From assembly GCA_029248525.1 (NCBI GenBank), contig JAQWJE010000039.1:1-64000 (forward strand): DNA of 64,000 bases, given 5' to 3'. The DNA is from Candidatus Binatia bacterium. Lineage in GTDB: Bacteria > Desulfobacterota > Binatia > UBA12015. Under the pieces are notes generated by a model, which ran no database searches, had not been told where the DNA came from, and saw nothing but the letters and a program-made list of their open reading frames with translations. The position numbers and the translations under genes are program-made. Positions 45,800 to 54,222 of the stretch are shown in pieces (positions within the stretch are counted from its first letter, which is position 1; each line of letters opens with the position of its first letter).

Positions 45800-46581
45800 A
45801 CGAGATCCGGGTCCAGAGGTGCTGAAGCCATGCGCGTCGCTGCAACAAAGGCGGCGATGGCAAAGGCGAAGGTTAGGGCAATGGAGATCGCCATCGACGG
45901 TATGCTGGAATCGGGACCGATCGAGTTCGGGTCAAGTGCCCAGCGAACCGAGGCCATTCCATAAGTTAGCGGATTGAGGCGCATCAGAAATCCCATCCAT
46001 GGCGAGGCGCCAGCCGCGGGAAAGAATGCCCCGGAAAGGAGCCACATGGGAATCAGAAGAAGGTTCATGACGGCGTGGAACCCTTGGGTGGATTCCATCT
46101 TCCAGGCGATCATGAAGCCCAGCGTCGTCAGGCTGACGGCAATGACAGCGAGCATGAGGACGGCACCGAGAAAACCGCCCAGGGTCGGTGAAAGGCCAGC
46201 CAGAGGCGCTGCGAGCAGGAGCAGGAGCGCTTGTCCGAGAGCCAGAGTGCTGCCTCCGAGGACTTTTCCGAGAACGATCGCCGATCGAGGCACCGGCGCT
46301 ACCAGGACGGCTTGTAAAAAACCTTCCTTGCGGTCTTCGATTACCGAGATGGTCGAGAAAATTGCAGTGAAGAGAATCACCAGGACGATCGTACCCGGGA
46401 AGAAATATTCAGAGTACCCGAGGCTGCTGAGGCCTTCTCCGGCCTCAAAGGAGCCGGCGAAGCCTGAACCGAGCACCAGCCAAAACAGGATCGGCGTCGC
46501 GAGCGCTCCGATGATCCGACTGCGTTGTCGGTAGAAGCGAACGATTTCTCGTCGCCAGAGAGTCGCGATTGCCAGAGTCAC
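45796..46581 (-). CDS. ABC-2 type transporter permease
   Basis: A 261-residue integral membrane protein with about six helices and the ABC-2 pattern. It has an N-terminal helix after RREIVRFYRQRSRIIGAL, EYFFPGTIVLVILFTAIFSTISVIEDRKEGFLQAVLVAPVPRSA-type amphipathic loop features, and LLLIPMWLLSGAFFPAAG. It forms a transporter with the ATPase encoded 14 bases upstream. Its place between ctaB and sco1 suggests export of a substrate needed for oxidase assembly; the substrate is not known. Confidence 0.88.
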   Translation of the reverse strand: MTLAIATLWRREIVRFYRQRSRIIGALATPILFWLVLGSGFAGSFEAGEGLSSLGYSEYFFPGTIVLVILFTAIFSTISVIEDRKEGFLQAVLVAPVPRSAIVLGKVLGGSTLALGQALLLLLAAPLAGLSPTLGGFLGAVLMLAVIAVSLTTLGFMIAWKMESTQGFHAVMNLLLIPMWLLSGAFFPAAGASPWMGFLMRLNPLTYGMASVRWALDPNSIGPDSSIPSMAISIALTFAFAIAAFVAATRMASAPLDPDLV

Positions 46582-46595
46582 ACACTTGTCCTAGC

Positions 46596-47540
46596 TCAGT
46601 CGCCGTCGCGATCCCAGAGTCGATGACCGGTCTTCTGCATGAAGACATCTTCGAGCGTCGGTCGACCGACGCTGACGGCATCGATCTGACCTGGAAAGGC
46701 TTCGAAGAGTTGCGGGACAAATTCAGGGCCTCCTGCCCGTCGGACCCGCAGAGTGTCATCCACTTTTTCGGAGCTTTGTCCGAACTTGGTCGAGAGTTCC
46801 GAGGCGAGATTGTCCAGGTCGCCGGCCCGAATGGTGACCACATCGCCGCCCAGGCTCTGGCGCAGCGCTTCCGGGCTGTCGAGCGCTGCCGCCTGACCGC
46901 GATCCAGAAAAAGGAGTCGATCGCAGCGGTCGGCATCTTCCATCAGGTGTGTTGTGATCAGAACGCTCAGGCCTTGCTCGCTGCGCGCCCTCTCGAGGTA
47001 GCTCCAGAGGTCCAGGCGGGCACCCGGGTCCAGGCCGGTAGTGGGTTCATCGAGCAAGACGAGCGAGGGACGGTGCATCAATCCCTTCGCCAGATCGATT
47101 CGTCGTTGCAGCCCGCCGGAGAGGTTCCGCACAAGCTCGCCCTCGCGGTCACGGACGCCGACTTGATCGAGCATTTCGTCGATGCGGGTTTCAAGGTCCG
47201 CGCCGCGAATTCCGTAGAGGTGCCCCTGATGGCGCATGTTTTCGCGCACGGTGAGCTGGAGGTCGAGGCTGGGAGATTGGAATACGACCCCAATTTGACG
47301 ACGCACAGCCTCGCTTTCGGAGACCACGCAATGCCCCCGGATTGAAGCACGTCCCGCATCTGGTTTGAGCAAGGTGGAGAGAATCCGGAACAGGGTGGTC
47401 TTGCCGCCTCCGTTAGGCCCGAGGAGCCCGAAGATCTCGCCTGCCTTGACTCCGAACGAGAGTCCCTGAAGCGCTGCGGTGTCTCCGTAGCGATGCGCCA
47501 GTTCGTGGACTTCGAGAATCATGTTCCTGTCCTCGTTCAT
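46596..47540 (-). CDS. ABC transporter ATP-binding protein
   Basis: A 314-residue ATPase with Walker A LLGPNGGGKTT, Q-loop in VVFQSPSLDLQLTVRENM, signature LSGGLQRRIDLAKGL, Walker B LVLLDEPTTGLDP and a switch His in ITTHLMEDADRC. It resembles the drug/lipid/NatA-type group. A C-terminal domain of about 80 residues follows. It begins one base after the ctaB stop; a second ATG at 47522 is also possible. It works with the downstream permease. Confidence 0.93.
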   Translation of the reverse strand: MNEDRNMILEVHELAHRYGDTAALQGLSFGVKAGEIFGLLGPNGGGKTTLFRILSTLLKPDAGRASIRGHCVVSESEAVRRQIGVVFQSPSLDLQLTVRENMRHQGHLYGIRGADLETRIDEMLDQVGVRDREGELVRNLSGGLQRRIDLAKGLMHRPSLVLLDEPTTGLDPGARLDLWSYLERARSEQGLSVLITTHLMEDADRCDRLLFLDRGQAAALDSPEALRQSLGGDVVTIRAGDLDNLASELSTKFGQSSEKVDDTLRVRRAGGPEFVPQLFEAFPGQIDAVSVGRPTLEDVFMQKTGHRLWDRDGD

Positions 47541-47541
47541 C

Positions 47542-48450
47542 TCATTCGCTCCATGCTTTGGTGCTGCTGAGAAGGAGAAGGAGGGCGGGTAGGTAGATTA
47601 CGGAAACTCGCAAAAGGATCCGAGCGGCCGTTTTGTTGCGGACTTGGGCGGTGTAGGCCGCCGAGCCGAGGAAGGTCAGGCCCAGAAGCAGAGCCCCCCA
47701 GAAGTAGGCTGGTTCAGACATGCCGAGAATCGAGGGGAGCAGGCTCACCGGAAGCAATCCCAGACTGTACAGCAGCATCTGTCGGGCGGTGGCCGACCCT
47801 TGCTGGTCGTGCACAGGCAGCATGGGCTGCAGGCCCTTTTCATAGTCCTCTCGATAGATCCACGCGATCGCGAGAAAGTGGGGCATTTGCCAGAAAAATA
47901 AAATCCCGAAAAGGACCCAGGCCTCGATTGAGAGCTGATTCGTCGCGGCGGTCCAGCCCATCATCGGCGGAATGGCTCCGGGTACGGCGCCGATCACGGT
48001 GCAGAGGGAGTTGACGCGCTTGAGCGGGGTGTAGACCGCCGTGTAGAGAAAGAGTGTCAGGACGCCGAGACCCGCGGTGAGCTGATTGGCGGCGACTGCG
48101 AGGAGCGCCGTGCCGGCTATGGAGAGGAGGACGCCGAATATGGCACCTTGCATTCGATCCATTCGCCCGGCGGCGAGCGGGCGGCGTCGGGTTCGCTCCA
48201 TCAAGGCATCGGTGCGAACTTCGATCACCTGATTCAGGCAGCTCGCACCTGACGCGATCAATGCCGTGCCCAGCAGGGTTCCCCAAAACGGCAGGATCTC
48301 GATCGTCGAGGCCCCCAGCCAGAAGCCGGCTGCGGTCGTGATCAGAACCATCAGGGTGATGCGAGGTTTGGTCAACTCGATCAGGTCGGTGGCCCACGTC
48401 TGGGTTGCGTCCACCGCTTGGTTGCGGAGTGTTTGCGTCTCCATCCTCAT
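47542..48450 (-). CDS. ctaB: Protohaem IX farnesyltransferase (haem O synthase)
   Basis: A 302-residue UbiA-family prenyltransferase with about nine helices. The Asp-rich motif NQVIEVRTDALMERTRRRPL carries the family's conserved Asn/Asp/Arg residues, preceded by ELTKPRITLMVLITTAAGF. It adds farnesyl to haem B, needed for the A-type haem of the oxidase encoded opposite. ATG 48450 overlaps the upstream gene's stop as ATGA; the longer open frame to 48687 is antisense-like and rejected. No haem A synthase (ctaA) is visible in the window. Confidence 0.94.
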   Translation of the reverse strand: MRMETQTLRNQAVDATQTWATDLIELTKPRITLMVLITTAAGFWLGASTIEILPFWGTLLGTALIASGASCLNQVIEVRTDALMERTRRRPLAAGRMDRMQGAIFGVLLSIAGTALLAVAANQLTAGLGVLTLFLYTAVYTPLKRVNSLCTVIGAVPGAIPPMMGWTAATNQLSIEAWVLFGILFFWQMPHFLAIAWIYREDYEKGLQPMLPVHDQQGSATARQMLLYSLGLLPVSLLPSILGMSEPAYFWGALLLGLTFLGSAAYTAQVRNKTAARILLRVSVIYLPALLLLLSSTKAWSE

Positions 48451-48710
48451 GACCCCCGCGTCGGGAGCGATGAGGGGACGGTGATCGTGACGGGCGGGTT
48501 TGCGGCTCGCTCGAGTGGTCCTTGTTGCCAGGCCATCAAGGCTATAGCGGTGACCAGCGCCGCGGGAACCAGAGTCCAGATGATTTCCGCGTGGATCGCC
48601 TCGGACCGCGCTGCATCCGCGAGTCGCCGCTGTCGCAGCAGGTTCAGCAGAATCTGGATTTGCACCGCGAAAAATATAACGCCACAAATCCAGAAAATCT
48701 TAGTTTGCAA
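48447..48710 (-). CDS. Mini-COX2: stand-alone subunit-II-like membrane hairpin
   Basis: An 87-residue protein consisting of two helices (about residues 6-24 and 43-62) and a short Pro-rich tail. The second helix begins EIIWTLVPAALV, the signature of the subunit II transmembrane hairpin, but the CuA domain is absent altogether. It is coupled to ctaB by a 4-base overlap and heads the assembly operon. It may be an assembly factor or an accessory small subunit. It is not a broken gene by appearance, as there is no leftover CuA sequence in any frame downstream. Confidence 0.75.
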   Translation of the reverse strand: MQTKIFWICGVIFFAVQIQILLNLLRQRRLADAARSEAIHAEIIWTLVPAALVTAIALMAWQQGPLERAANPPVTITVPSSLPTRGS

Positions 48711-48773
48711 GGGGTTCTCCCCGAAGCTGAGGATCAGGTCGGAATCGACCGACCAGATCCCCGGAGACGGATA

Positions 48774-49499
48774 TCAGGAAGTTGAGTAGGCGAAGTCGAT
48801 CGTGGCGGTCCCATCAGCTGCGATGGTGACGGAGCCTTCTTTGGTTCCGAGCTTCTCCTGCCAAGCTTCGATCGTGTAGGTGCCCGCGGGAAGCCCGTCG
48901 ATGCTGAAGGTGCCATCGGGGGCCGTGACGGTGAAGAAGGGGTGCGTCATGACGGCGACGTATCCGCTCATCCACGGGTGGACGTCACATTTGACTGCGA
49001 ACAGAACCTCTTCCTCGCCGAACGAGGTGTCTTTCTTCTTCACGAACTTCGGCATGGCGAAGTTGAAGCCGGTGTTGACCTTGGGCATGCCGTGCACGTT
49101 GTGCAAAGTCTTGTCGCTGTTCAGGAAGCGCACCGGCTGGCCGACCATGACGCCGGTGACATGAGGCTGATAAAGACAGCCCACCTGGTTGATCTCGACA
49201 GCTTCCGTCGGAGCGTCGAATTTCTGACCTTCCAGACCCGTTTTCACGAAAACGAAGACGTTGGAGAGGCCGCCGTTATCGTCGACGATGACTTCTTCTG
49301 AAAGCACCGGCGCGCTGTGCTGCTTGGCGCACTGAGGGTCGGCATCCATGCGGAGCTTCTTGCGCTTCGGCGCGTCTCCATCGAGGGTGACTTTGCCTTC
49401 CACCTTGCCCGCAGCGCTGGAGGCCTGCGGCAGCATGAGGAGGCCCGCGAGGGCGGCAACACTGAAGATTCCCAAAGCTTTTCCGAACGTGGTCTTCAC
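48774..49499 (-). CDS. Exported cupredoxin-like protein with carboxypeptidase-regulatory-like domain
   Basis: A 241-residue exported protein with a signal peptide ending near QASSAAG. Type-1 copper ligand candidates are His133 and His136 in TLHNVHG, Cys171, His174 and Met177 in KCDVHPWMSGY. The C-terminal 60 residues (APDGTFSIDGLPAGTYTIEAWQEKLG) are a carboxypeptidase-regulatory-like beta sandwich. It could carry electrons or hold copper for the nearby oxidase; that is inference from location. GTG 49499 with AAGGAT upstream gives the signal peptide. A palindrome lies 20 bases upstream. Confidence 0.85.
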   Translation of the reverse strand: MKTTFGKALGIFSVAALAGLLMLPQASSAAGKVEGKVTLDGDAPKRKKLRMDADPQCAKQHSAPVLSEEVIVDDNGGLSNVFVFVKTGLEGQKFDAPTEAVEINQVGCLYQPHVTGVMVGQPVRFLNSDKTLHNVHGMPKVNTGFNFAMPKFVKKKDTSFGEEEVLFAVKCDVHPWMSGYVAVMTHPFFTVTAPDGTFSIDGLPAGTYTIEAWQEKLGTKEGSVTIAADGTATIDFAYSTS

Positions 49500-49887
49500 A
49501 ATGATCCTTCCGATTTCGCGTGAAGCTCTATGCTTCACGTTTTGCTGCGGCCCCTGATTGCAGGTTTTTTGCCACAGGAGCAGTTCATTCAGTTTGAAGC
49601 GCCGCAACCAATGCATCTTGCGGTCGGTCCGGCACGATGCCGCACCTTGTTTCGCTACCAGACGGGCACCGGTGGTACAATTTGTCGCATGCGGCGGTAA
49701 TCTTGACTATCGTCTGGCCGCACCGTAGTTCGTTTTACCTGCTAACTGCTGATTTTCATTGGCGAACCCTAGGTTCTTTCAGTTTGAGAGGTTCCTGCCC
49801 ACAGCGCAAGCGGCAACAGTCATTTTTTGAGGGGCACGGTCGGCTGGCAGCGATCAAGTCGAGGCCCGAGAACTTGAGGAGAGAGCA
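49500..49887. other. 388-base divergent intergenic region
   Basis: No gene is visible between the cupredoxin and leuB genes. It holds the palindrome at 49519-49539. A TTGACT box at 49703-49708 has only a weak -10 partner, so a leuB promoter there is possible but not convincing. No leucine-rich leader peptide or T-box-like structure was seen. Confidence 0.5.
49519..49539. promoter_or_regulatory. Perfect palindrome in the cupredoxin leader
   Basis: CGTGAAGC (49519-49526), TCTAT, then GCTTCACG (49532-49539) form an eight-base perfect inverted repeat followed on the plus strand by TTTT. For the leftward cupredoxin mRNA it lies 20 bases before the start codon. It could be an operator for a metal-responsive regulator, a leader hairpin, or a terminator for rightward transcription. 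Confidence 0.55.
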
Positions 49888-51000
49888 TTGAGCGCCAAGA
49901 TTGCGGTATTCCCCGGTGATGGCATCGGACCAGAAGTGACCCGGGAGACGGTGGCCTGTCTCCGGAAACTGGATGAATCAGCCGGTATCGGTTTCGAATT
50001 TGAAGAGGCTCTTCTCGGGGGCTGCGCGATTGATGCTCTGGGGATTCCTCTCCCGCCAGAAACCGTGGCACTGGCCAAGGACTCCGACGCATGTCTTCTG
50101 GGCGCAGTCGGTGGGCCGAAATGGGATGACCCTCGGGCGAAGGTGCGTCCGGAACAAGCCTTGCTCGGGATTCGCAAGGAATTGGAGCTTTTCGCGAATC
50201 TTCGGCCGGTGACATTGAACGAGGCCCTCCTCGATGCGTCAACGCTGAAGCCCGAGGTTGTTCGCGGGGTTGACCTCCTGGTGATCCGGGAGCTGACCGG
50301 CGGCATTTACTTCGGCGAGCCGAGTGAACGTCGAGATGGTCCCCACGGACGCGAAGCCGTCGACACACTTTTCTACACGGAAGGAGAGGTTCGCCGCGTG
50401 GTGGAAGTCGCCTTTGATCTCGCTCGCAAGCGCCGTGGGAAAGTGACTTCGGTCGACAAGGCGAACGTGCTTTCGAGTTCGCGTTTGTGGCGCGAGGTGG
50501 CTCACGAAGTCGCTGCGGAAAACAAGGATGTGGATTACGAGGATCTGCTGGTTGATGCGATGGCGATGCATTTGATCCGGCGCCCTCGCGATTTCGATGT
50601 CGTGGTGACGGAGAATCTATTCGGAGACATTCTGACGGATGAGGCCGCGATGCTTCCGGGCTCAATGGGACTTTTGCCATCCGCTTCGCTCGGTACAAGG
50701 CGAGGCGAGGTTCAGGTGGCCGGGGAGACGCGTCCGACGATTTTCGGACTTTATGAACCGATTCACGGAAGTGCGCCGGACATCGCCGGCAAGGGGTTGG
50801 CGAATCCGTTGGCAGCGATTCTGTCGGCGGCCATGATGCTCAGATTCTCTTTGGGGCAGGATGAGGCCGCGGCGCGACTTGAAGGTGCGGTGGATGCAGT
50901 GCTCGCTGCAGGTCTCCGGACAGCCGATATGGCCATCGAGGGCGAATCTCCAATATCGACGACGGCAATGGGCCAAGCCGTGTGTGAACAGATCGGCTGA
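49888..51000 (+). CDS. leuB: 3-isopropylmalate dehydrogenase
   Basis: A 370-residue enzyme of the isocitrate/isopropylmalate dehydrogenase family: FPGDGIGPEV, LLGAVGGPKWDD, LTGGIYFGEP, KANVLSSSRLWREV, ENLFGDILTDEAAMLPGSMGLLPSAS and YEPIHGSAPDIAG. It oxidises 3-isopropylmalate with NAD in leucine synthesis. It starts at TTG 49888 after GAGGAGAG. leuC and leuD are not adjacent. The order leuB, asd-like, truA echoes the proteobacterial leuB-asd-usg-truA neighbourhood. Confidence 0.96.
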   Translation: MSAKIAVFPGDGIGPEVTRETVACLRKLDESAGIGFEFEEALLGGCAIDALGIPLPPETVALAKDSDACLLGAVGGPKWDDPRAKVRPEQALLGIRKELELFANLRPVTLNEALLDASTLKPEVVRGVDLLVIRELTGGIYFGEPSERRDGPHGREAVDTLFYTEGEVRRVVEVAFDLARKRRGKVTSVDKANVLSSSRLWREVAHEVAAENKDVDYEDLLVDAMAMHLIRRPRDFDVVVTENLFGDILTDEAAMLPGSMGLLPSASLGTRRGEVQVAGETRPTIFGLYEPIHGSAPDIAGKGLANPLAAILSAAMMLRFSLGQDEAAARLEGAVDAVLAAGLRTADMAIEGESPISTTAMGQAVCEQIG

Positions 51001-51006
51001 TACGCT

Positions 51007-52062
51007 GTGGCTTCCATTTTTATTATCGGGGGTAGCGAAGATCTCGCGGCCGAGGTTCTCGGCGAATTGCTCTCTCGTGGCCATGATCCCGAGCAATTCC
51101 GGTTGCTCCACGACAGCGCCACAGCAGGAGAATTTGTTGCCGTTGGCGAGACCAGGTTTCGCGTGGAGCTTGCGAGCGAAGAAGCCCTGGAAGAGGCAGA
51201 AGCGGCTATCTTTCTGGGTGACGGGCTTCTGGCCAAGGATTTTGTCCCGCTCCTGGCCGAGCGGGGAACTCTGGTGGTGGATGCGAGTCCCTACTCGCGT
51301 CGCATGGGGCTGGGCACGCTTGTCGTACCCGAAGTGAACGGGGAGTTGCTGGGAGCGGAGGGTCGTTCCCAACTCTTTGCGTTTCCGATGGCGACGACGG
51401 TGGGATTGGCGATCGCTTTGGCCCCTCTACACGCATTTGCCGCGATTCGCAGAGTGGTGGCGACTGTTTTCGAGCCAGCCTCCCAACGCGGGCCCGCGGG
51501 AATCGAAATGTTGTCACGGCAGTCGGTAGCGATGGTCTCCGGTGAGGGGGTCGATCGCGAGAAACATCCCGAGACCTTCGCCTTCAATGTTCGACCACAG
51601 GCTGCGGGACCAGAGGGCGAAGGTTGGGCTTTCGATGAGCGGATGGTGTGTCAGGAAATCGAGTCGCTTTTCCCGCAACCCGCTTTCGACGTTTTTCTGA
51701 CGATCACGCGCGTGCCGGTTTTCGTCGGAGCCGCCCAGTCACTTTGGGTCGAATTCGACAGCAACGTTTCGCTCGAGGAAGTTCAGGAGGCGTTGCGCGG
51801 CGCACCGAGCATTCTGGTCGCTGGAGACGAGCTTCCCGAGGCTACCGACGAGGAGGCGCAACTCGTGCTGGCGGATGAGGAGGCCGGTCCGCTCGACGTC
51901 GCCGGATCGAGTGCCGTCCATGTGGCACGTTTGCGGCTCGATCCGCTGCGTTCGGATTGTCTCGGAATGTGGATTGCCTTCGATGATATGCGCAAGGGGG
52001 TCGCGCTCGGAGTTGCCAGCGTGTTCGAACGGGCCTGGGGTCGGTACGGCCCGGAGTATTGA
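51007..52062 (+). CDS. Aspartate-semialdehyde dehydrogenase-like protein lacking active-site residues (USG-1-like)
   Basis: A 351-residue protein with the Asd fold: LVVPEVN at about 106, FEPASQRGPAGIEML, FNVRPQ and the C-terminal RVPVFVGAAQSL. Two key residues are missing. Alignment by eye puts the catalytic Cys of the NPNCST motif at Ala129 (FPMATT), and the catalytic His of RVPVxxGHS at Ala242. The nucleotide loop is IIGGSEDLA, not the usual GxTGxVG. It is therefore unlikely to be a working dehydrogenase and resembles the non-catalytic USG-1 relatives encoded next to truA in other bacteria. A true asd must lie elsewhere. Confidence 0.85.
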   Translation: MASIFIIGGSEDLAAEVLGELLSRGHDPEQFRLLHDSATAGEFVAVGETRFRVELASEEALEEAEAAIFLGDGLLAKDFVPLLAERGTLVVDASPYSRRMGLGTLVVPEVNGELLGAEGRSQLFAFPMATTVGLAIALAPLHAFAAIRRVVATVFEPASQRGPAGIEMLSRQSVAMVSGEGVDREKHPETFAFNVRPQAAGPEGEGWAFDERMVCQEIESLFPQPAFDVFLTITRVPVFVGAAQSLWVEFDSNVSLEEVQEALRGAPSILVAGDELPEATDEEAQLVLADEEAGPLDVAGSSAVHVARLRLDPLRSDCLGMWIAFDDMRKGVALGVASVFERAWGRYGPEY

Positions 52063-52067
52063 CCTGA

Positions 52068-52808
52068 ATGCGCTGGCGGGCAGTAGTGGCTTATGACGGG
52101 ACCGGCTTTGTCGGATGGCAGACTCAAAGCGGTAACGGTCGGACGGTTCAGGAGGAACTCGAAGGCTGTTTGAGTACCGTGCTGCGAGAAGAGATTCGTG
52201 TCGAGGCAGCCGGACGCACCGATACAGGCGTCCATGCTCGCGGACAGGTCATCGCCTTCGACCACGCGGAATCAATCGAGGACGTCCCGCGAGCTCTCCA
52301 TTCGATCAACTCGATTCTTTCGTCCGAAATCCGGGTTTACGAGTTCAGGCAAGCGGATCCGGACTTCGATCCGCGGCGTCATGCCGTGCGGCGGACTTAT
52401 CGGTATCGGATCTGGAACGCACCGTTCAGCTCGCCATTCGAAGTGCGTACGTCGTGGCACGTGCGCGAATTGCTTGAGATCGACAGCATGCGGGAGGCGG
52501 CACGCGCGCTCCCCGGACGTCATGATTTTTTCAGCTTTCAAACTGCCGATAACATCGTGCGGCCAAGCGTGCGTGAATTGATGGTCGCCGAGGTTCACCG
52601 GGAATTGTCCCTGGTTGAGGTCGAGATCACCGCGAACGCCTTCTGCCGGGGGATGGTCCGTAACCTTGTCGGGCAACTCGTTGAGATTGGCAGGGGACGA
52701 GCTCCGGTGTCTTCCATGGCCGGGCTATTGGCCGAACGGGACCGCAGTCATGCCGCTCCTGCGGCCCCGCCGCAGGGTTTGTTTCTCGAAAGGGTGGATT
52801 ATTCATGA
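52068..52808 (+). CDS. truA: tRNA pseudouridine synthase A
   Basis: A 246-residue TruA with VAYDGTGFVGWQTQSGNGRTVQEELE, the catalytic Asp in AAGRTDTGVHARGQV, RHAVRRTYRYRI and a C-terminal FCRGMVRNLVGQLVEIGRG. It modifies uridines 38-40 in the anticodon stem of several tRNAs. It overlaps the following tiny gene by 4 bases. Confidence 0.96.
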   Translation: MRWRAVVAYDGTGFVGWQTQSGNGRTVQEELEGCLSTVLREEIRVEAAGRTDTGVHARGQVIAFDHAESIEDVPRALHSINSILSSEIRVYEFRQADPDFDPRRHAVRRTYRYRIWNAPFSSPFEVRTSWHVRELLEIDSMREAARALPGRHDFFSFQTADNIVRPSVRELMVAEVHRELSLVEVEITANAFCRGMVRNLVGQLVEIGRGRAPVSSMAGLLAERDRSHAAPAAPPQGLFLERVDYS

Positions 52809-53017
52809 ATGTCGATATCAGCTGCCGAAAATGCGGGGAACGAAAACGCATGCCCATCGGGACGCCGGCTGCGGGCACTACCCTCGAAGACCATTTGCAC
52901 CTGCTTCGCGAGAGGTTGACCCATCGCCCGAGCTTCGAGTGTTTTGGGGGGCATCTGGAGTTGCGCCCGCCTGTTCCCGAGTTCTGGGAAGTGCATTGGG
53001 AGACTGTGGGCGACTGA
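52805..53017 (+). CDS. Small CxxC protein coupled to truA
   Basis: A 70-residue protein starting with CRKCGERKRMPIGTPAAG, a zinc-ribbon-like CxxC, and a further Cys in FECFGGHLELRPPVPEFWEVHW. The ATG overlaps the truA stop (ATGA), so it is made with TruA. A small zinc-binding or RNA-associated role would fit, but the family is unknown to me. It converges with the cystathionine synthase gene, 8 bases away. Confidence 0.7.
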   Translation: MNVDISCRKCGERKRMPIGTPAAGTTLEDHLHLLRERLTHRPSFECFGGHLELRPPVPEFWEVHWETVGD

Positions 53018-53025
53018 TCGCAGGG

Positions 53026-54222
53026 TCAGTCGAGGGCTTCTTGGAGGTCGGCGGTCAGATCGTCGGAATCTTCGAGGCCAACGGCGATTCGAATCAGATT
53101 GTCCTTGATGCCGATTGCCAGACGCTCCTCGGAGCTGAGCTCGAAGAAGCTCATCAAAGCCGGTTGTTCGATCAGAGATTCCGCGCCTCCGAGAGAAGGC
53201 GCAATCTGGAAAATCCGAGCCTTGTCGACCACAGCGGATGTCTCTTCCAGACCACCGGCAAATTCGAAGCTGACGACACCTCCGAACCCGGTCATTTGCC
53301 GTGCCGCAATCTCGTGGCCCTCGTGGCTCGGCAGTCCGCAATAGTAGGCTCGCACGACGTTTGGATGGGCTTCGAGCATATGCGCGATACGCAAGGCGGA
53401 TGCGTTCTGTTGGGCGACGCGAATCGGTAGCGTTTTGAGCCCTCGAATCAGCAGGTATGCCGCATGTGGGTCGAGAACCCCGCCGAGAACCCCCTGGCAT
53501 TCGCGGATTGCGTCGATCAGAGGTTCGGATCCAAGGATGATGCCCGCCATGATGTCGTTGTGGCCAGCCATGTATTTGGTCGCCGAGTGCAAGACGAGAT
53601 CAATGCCGTGCTCAAGCGGTCTCTGATTGACCGGGGTGGCGAAGGTAGAGTCGATGATGGAGATGAGGCCATGCTTCTTTGCGATATCGGCCAGGCGTTC
53701 CATATCGACGACCTTGAGGTAGGGGTTCGTGGGGGTTTCGCTGATGAGGACCCGCGTGCTCCCGGGTCGAATCGCCTCTTCGAGAGCGGCATAATCTCCG
53801 GTTGGGACGATGCTGACCTCGATGCCGAATTTGCTGAGTGTGCCGCGGCAGAACTGGCGAGTGCGGCGATAGCAGTCGTCCGTCATGACGATATGCTGGC
53901 CCTGTCGCAGCATGGCAAACAGAGTCGTGGTGATCGCCGACATCCCGGAGGAGAATGCGAGACCGGCCGCGGCACCTTCGAGCGCGGCGCATTTGGTTTC
54001 GGCGACTTTCTGGGTCGGGTTGCCGTACCTGCCATACTCCTCGCGAGGCTTCTGGCCGGACATATGCTCGATCAATTCTGCGGTGTCGCGGAAAACGTAT
54101 GTCGAGGTTTGAACGATCGGCGTCGTGATCGCGTTGCTCTGGCGAGACTCCGTCTCGCCGCTGTGTACAGCCTGTGTCGCCAGACTGCGTCGAAGCGATT
54201 TATGAGCACCTGACTTGCTCAT
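53026..54222 (-). CDS. Cystathionine gamma-synthase / O-substituted homoserine sulfhydrylase
   Basis: A 398-residue PLP enzyme of the Cys/Met metabolism family: [46 protein letters not shown], the PLP Lys in [12 protein letters not shown] and [13 protein letters not shown]. It joins cysteine or sulfide to an activated homoserine on the way to methionine. Since it overlaps the thrC stop by 4 bases, the two enzymes probably compete for the homoserine branch; O-phosphohomoserine as substrate, as in plants, is an inference. The start MSKSGAHK is used; the frame upstream is antisense-like. Confidence 0.9.
   Translation of the reverse strand: MSKSGAHKSLRRSLATQAVHSGETESRQSNAITTPIVQTSTYVFRDTAELIEHMSGQKPREEYGRYGNPTQKVAETKCAALEGAAAGLAFSSGMSAITTTLFAMLRQGQHIVMTDDCYRRTRQFCRGTLSKFGIEVSIVPTGDYAALEEAIRPGSTRVLISETPTNPYLKVVDMERLADIAKKHGLISIIDSTFATPVNQRPLEHGIDLVLHSATKYMAGHNDIMAGIILGSEPLIDAIRECQGVLGGVLDPHAAYLLIRGLKTLPIRVAQQNASALRIAHMLEAHPNVVRAYYCGLPSHEGHEIAARQMTGFGGVVSFEFAGGLEETSAVVDKARIFQIAPSLGGAESLIEQPALMSFFELSSEERLAIGIKDNLIRIAVGLEDSDDLTADLQEALD

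Noticed and set aside
49703-49731. TTGACT with TAGTTC 17 bases later as a leuB promoter
   Set aside because: The -10 box matches consensus at only two positions, so the pair is not convincing.
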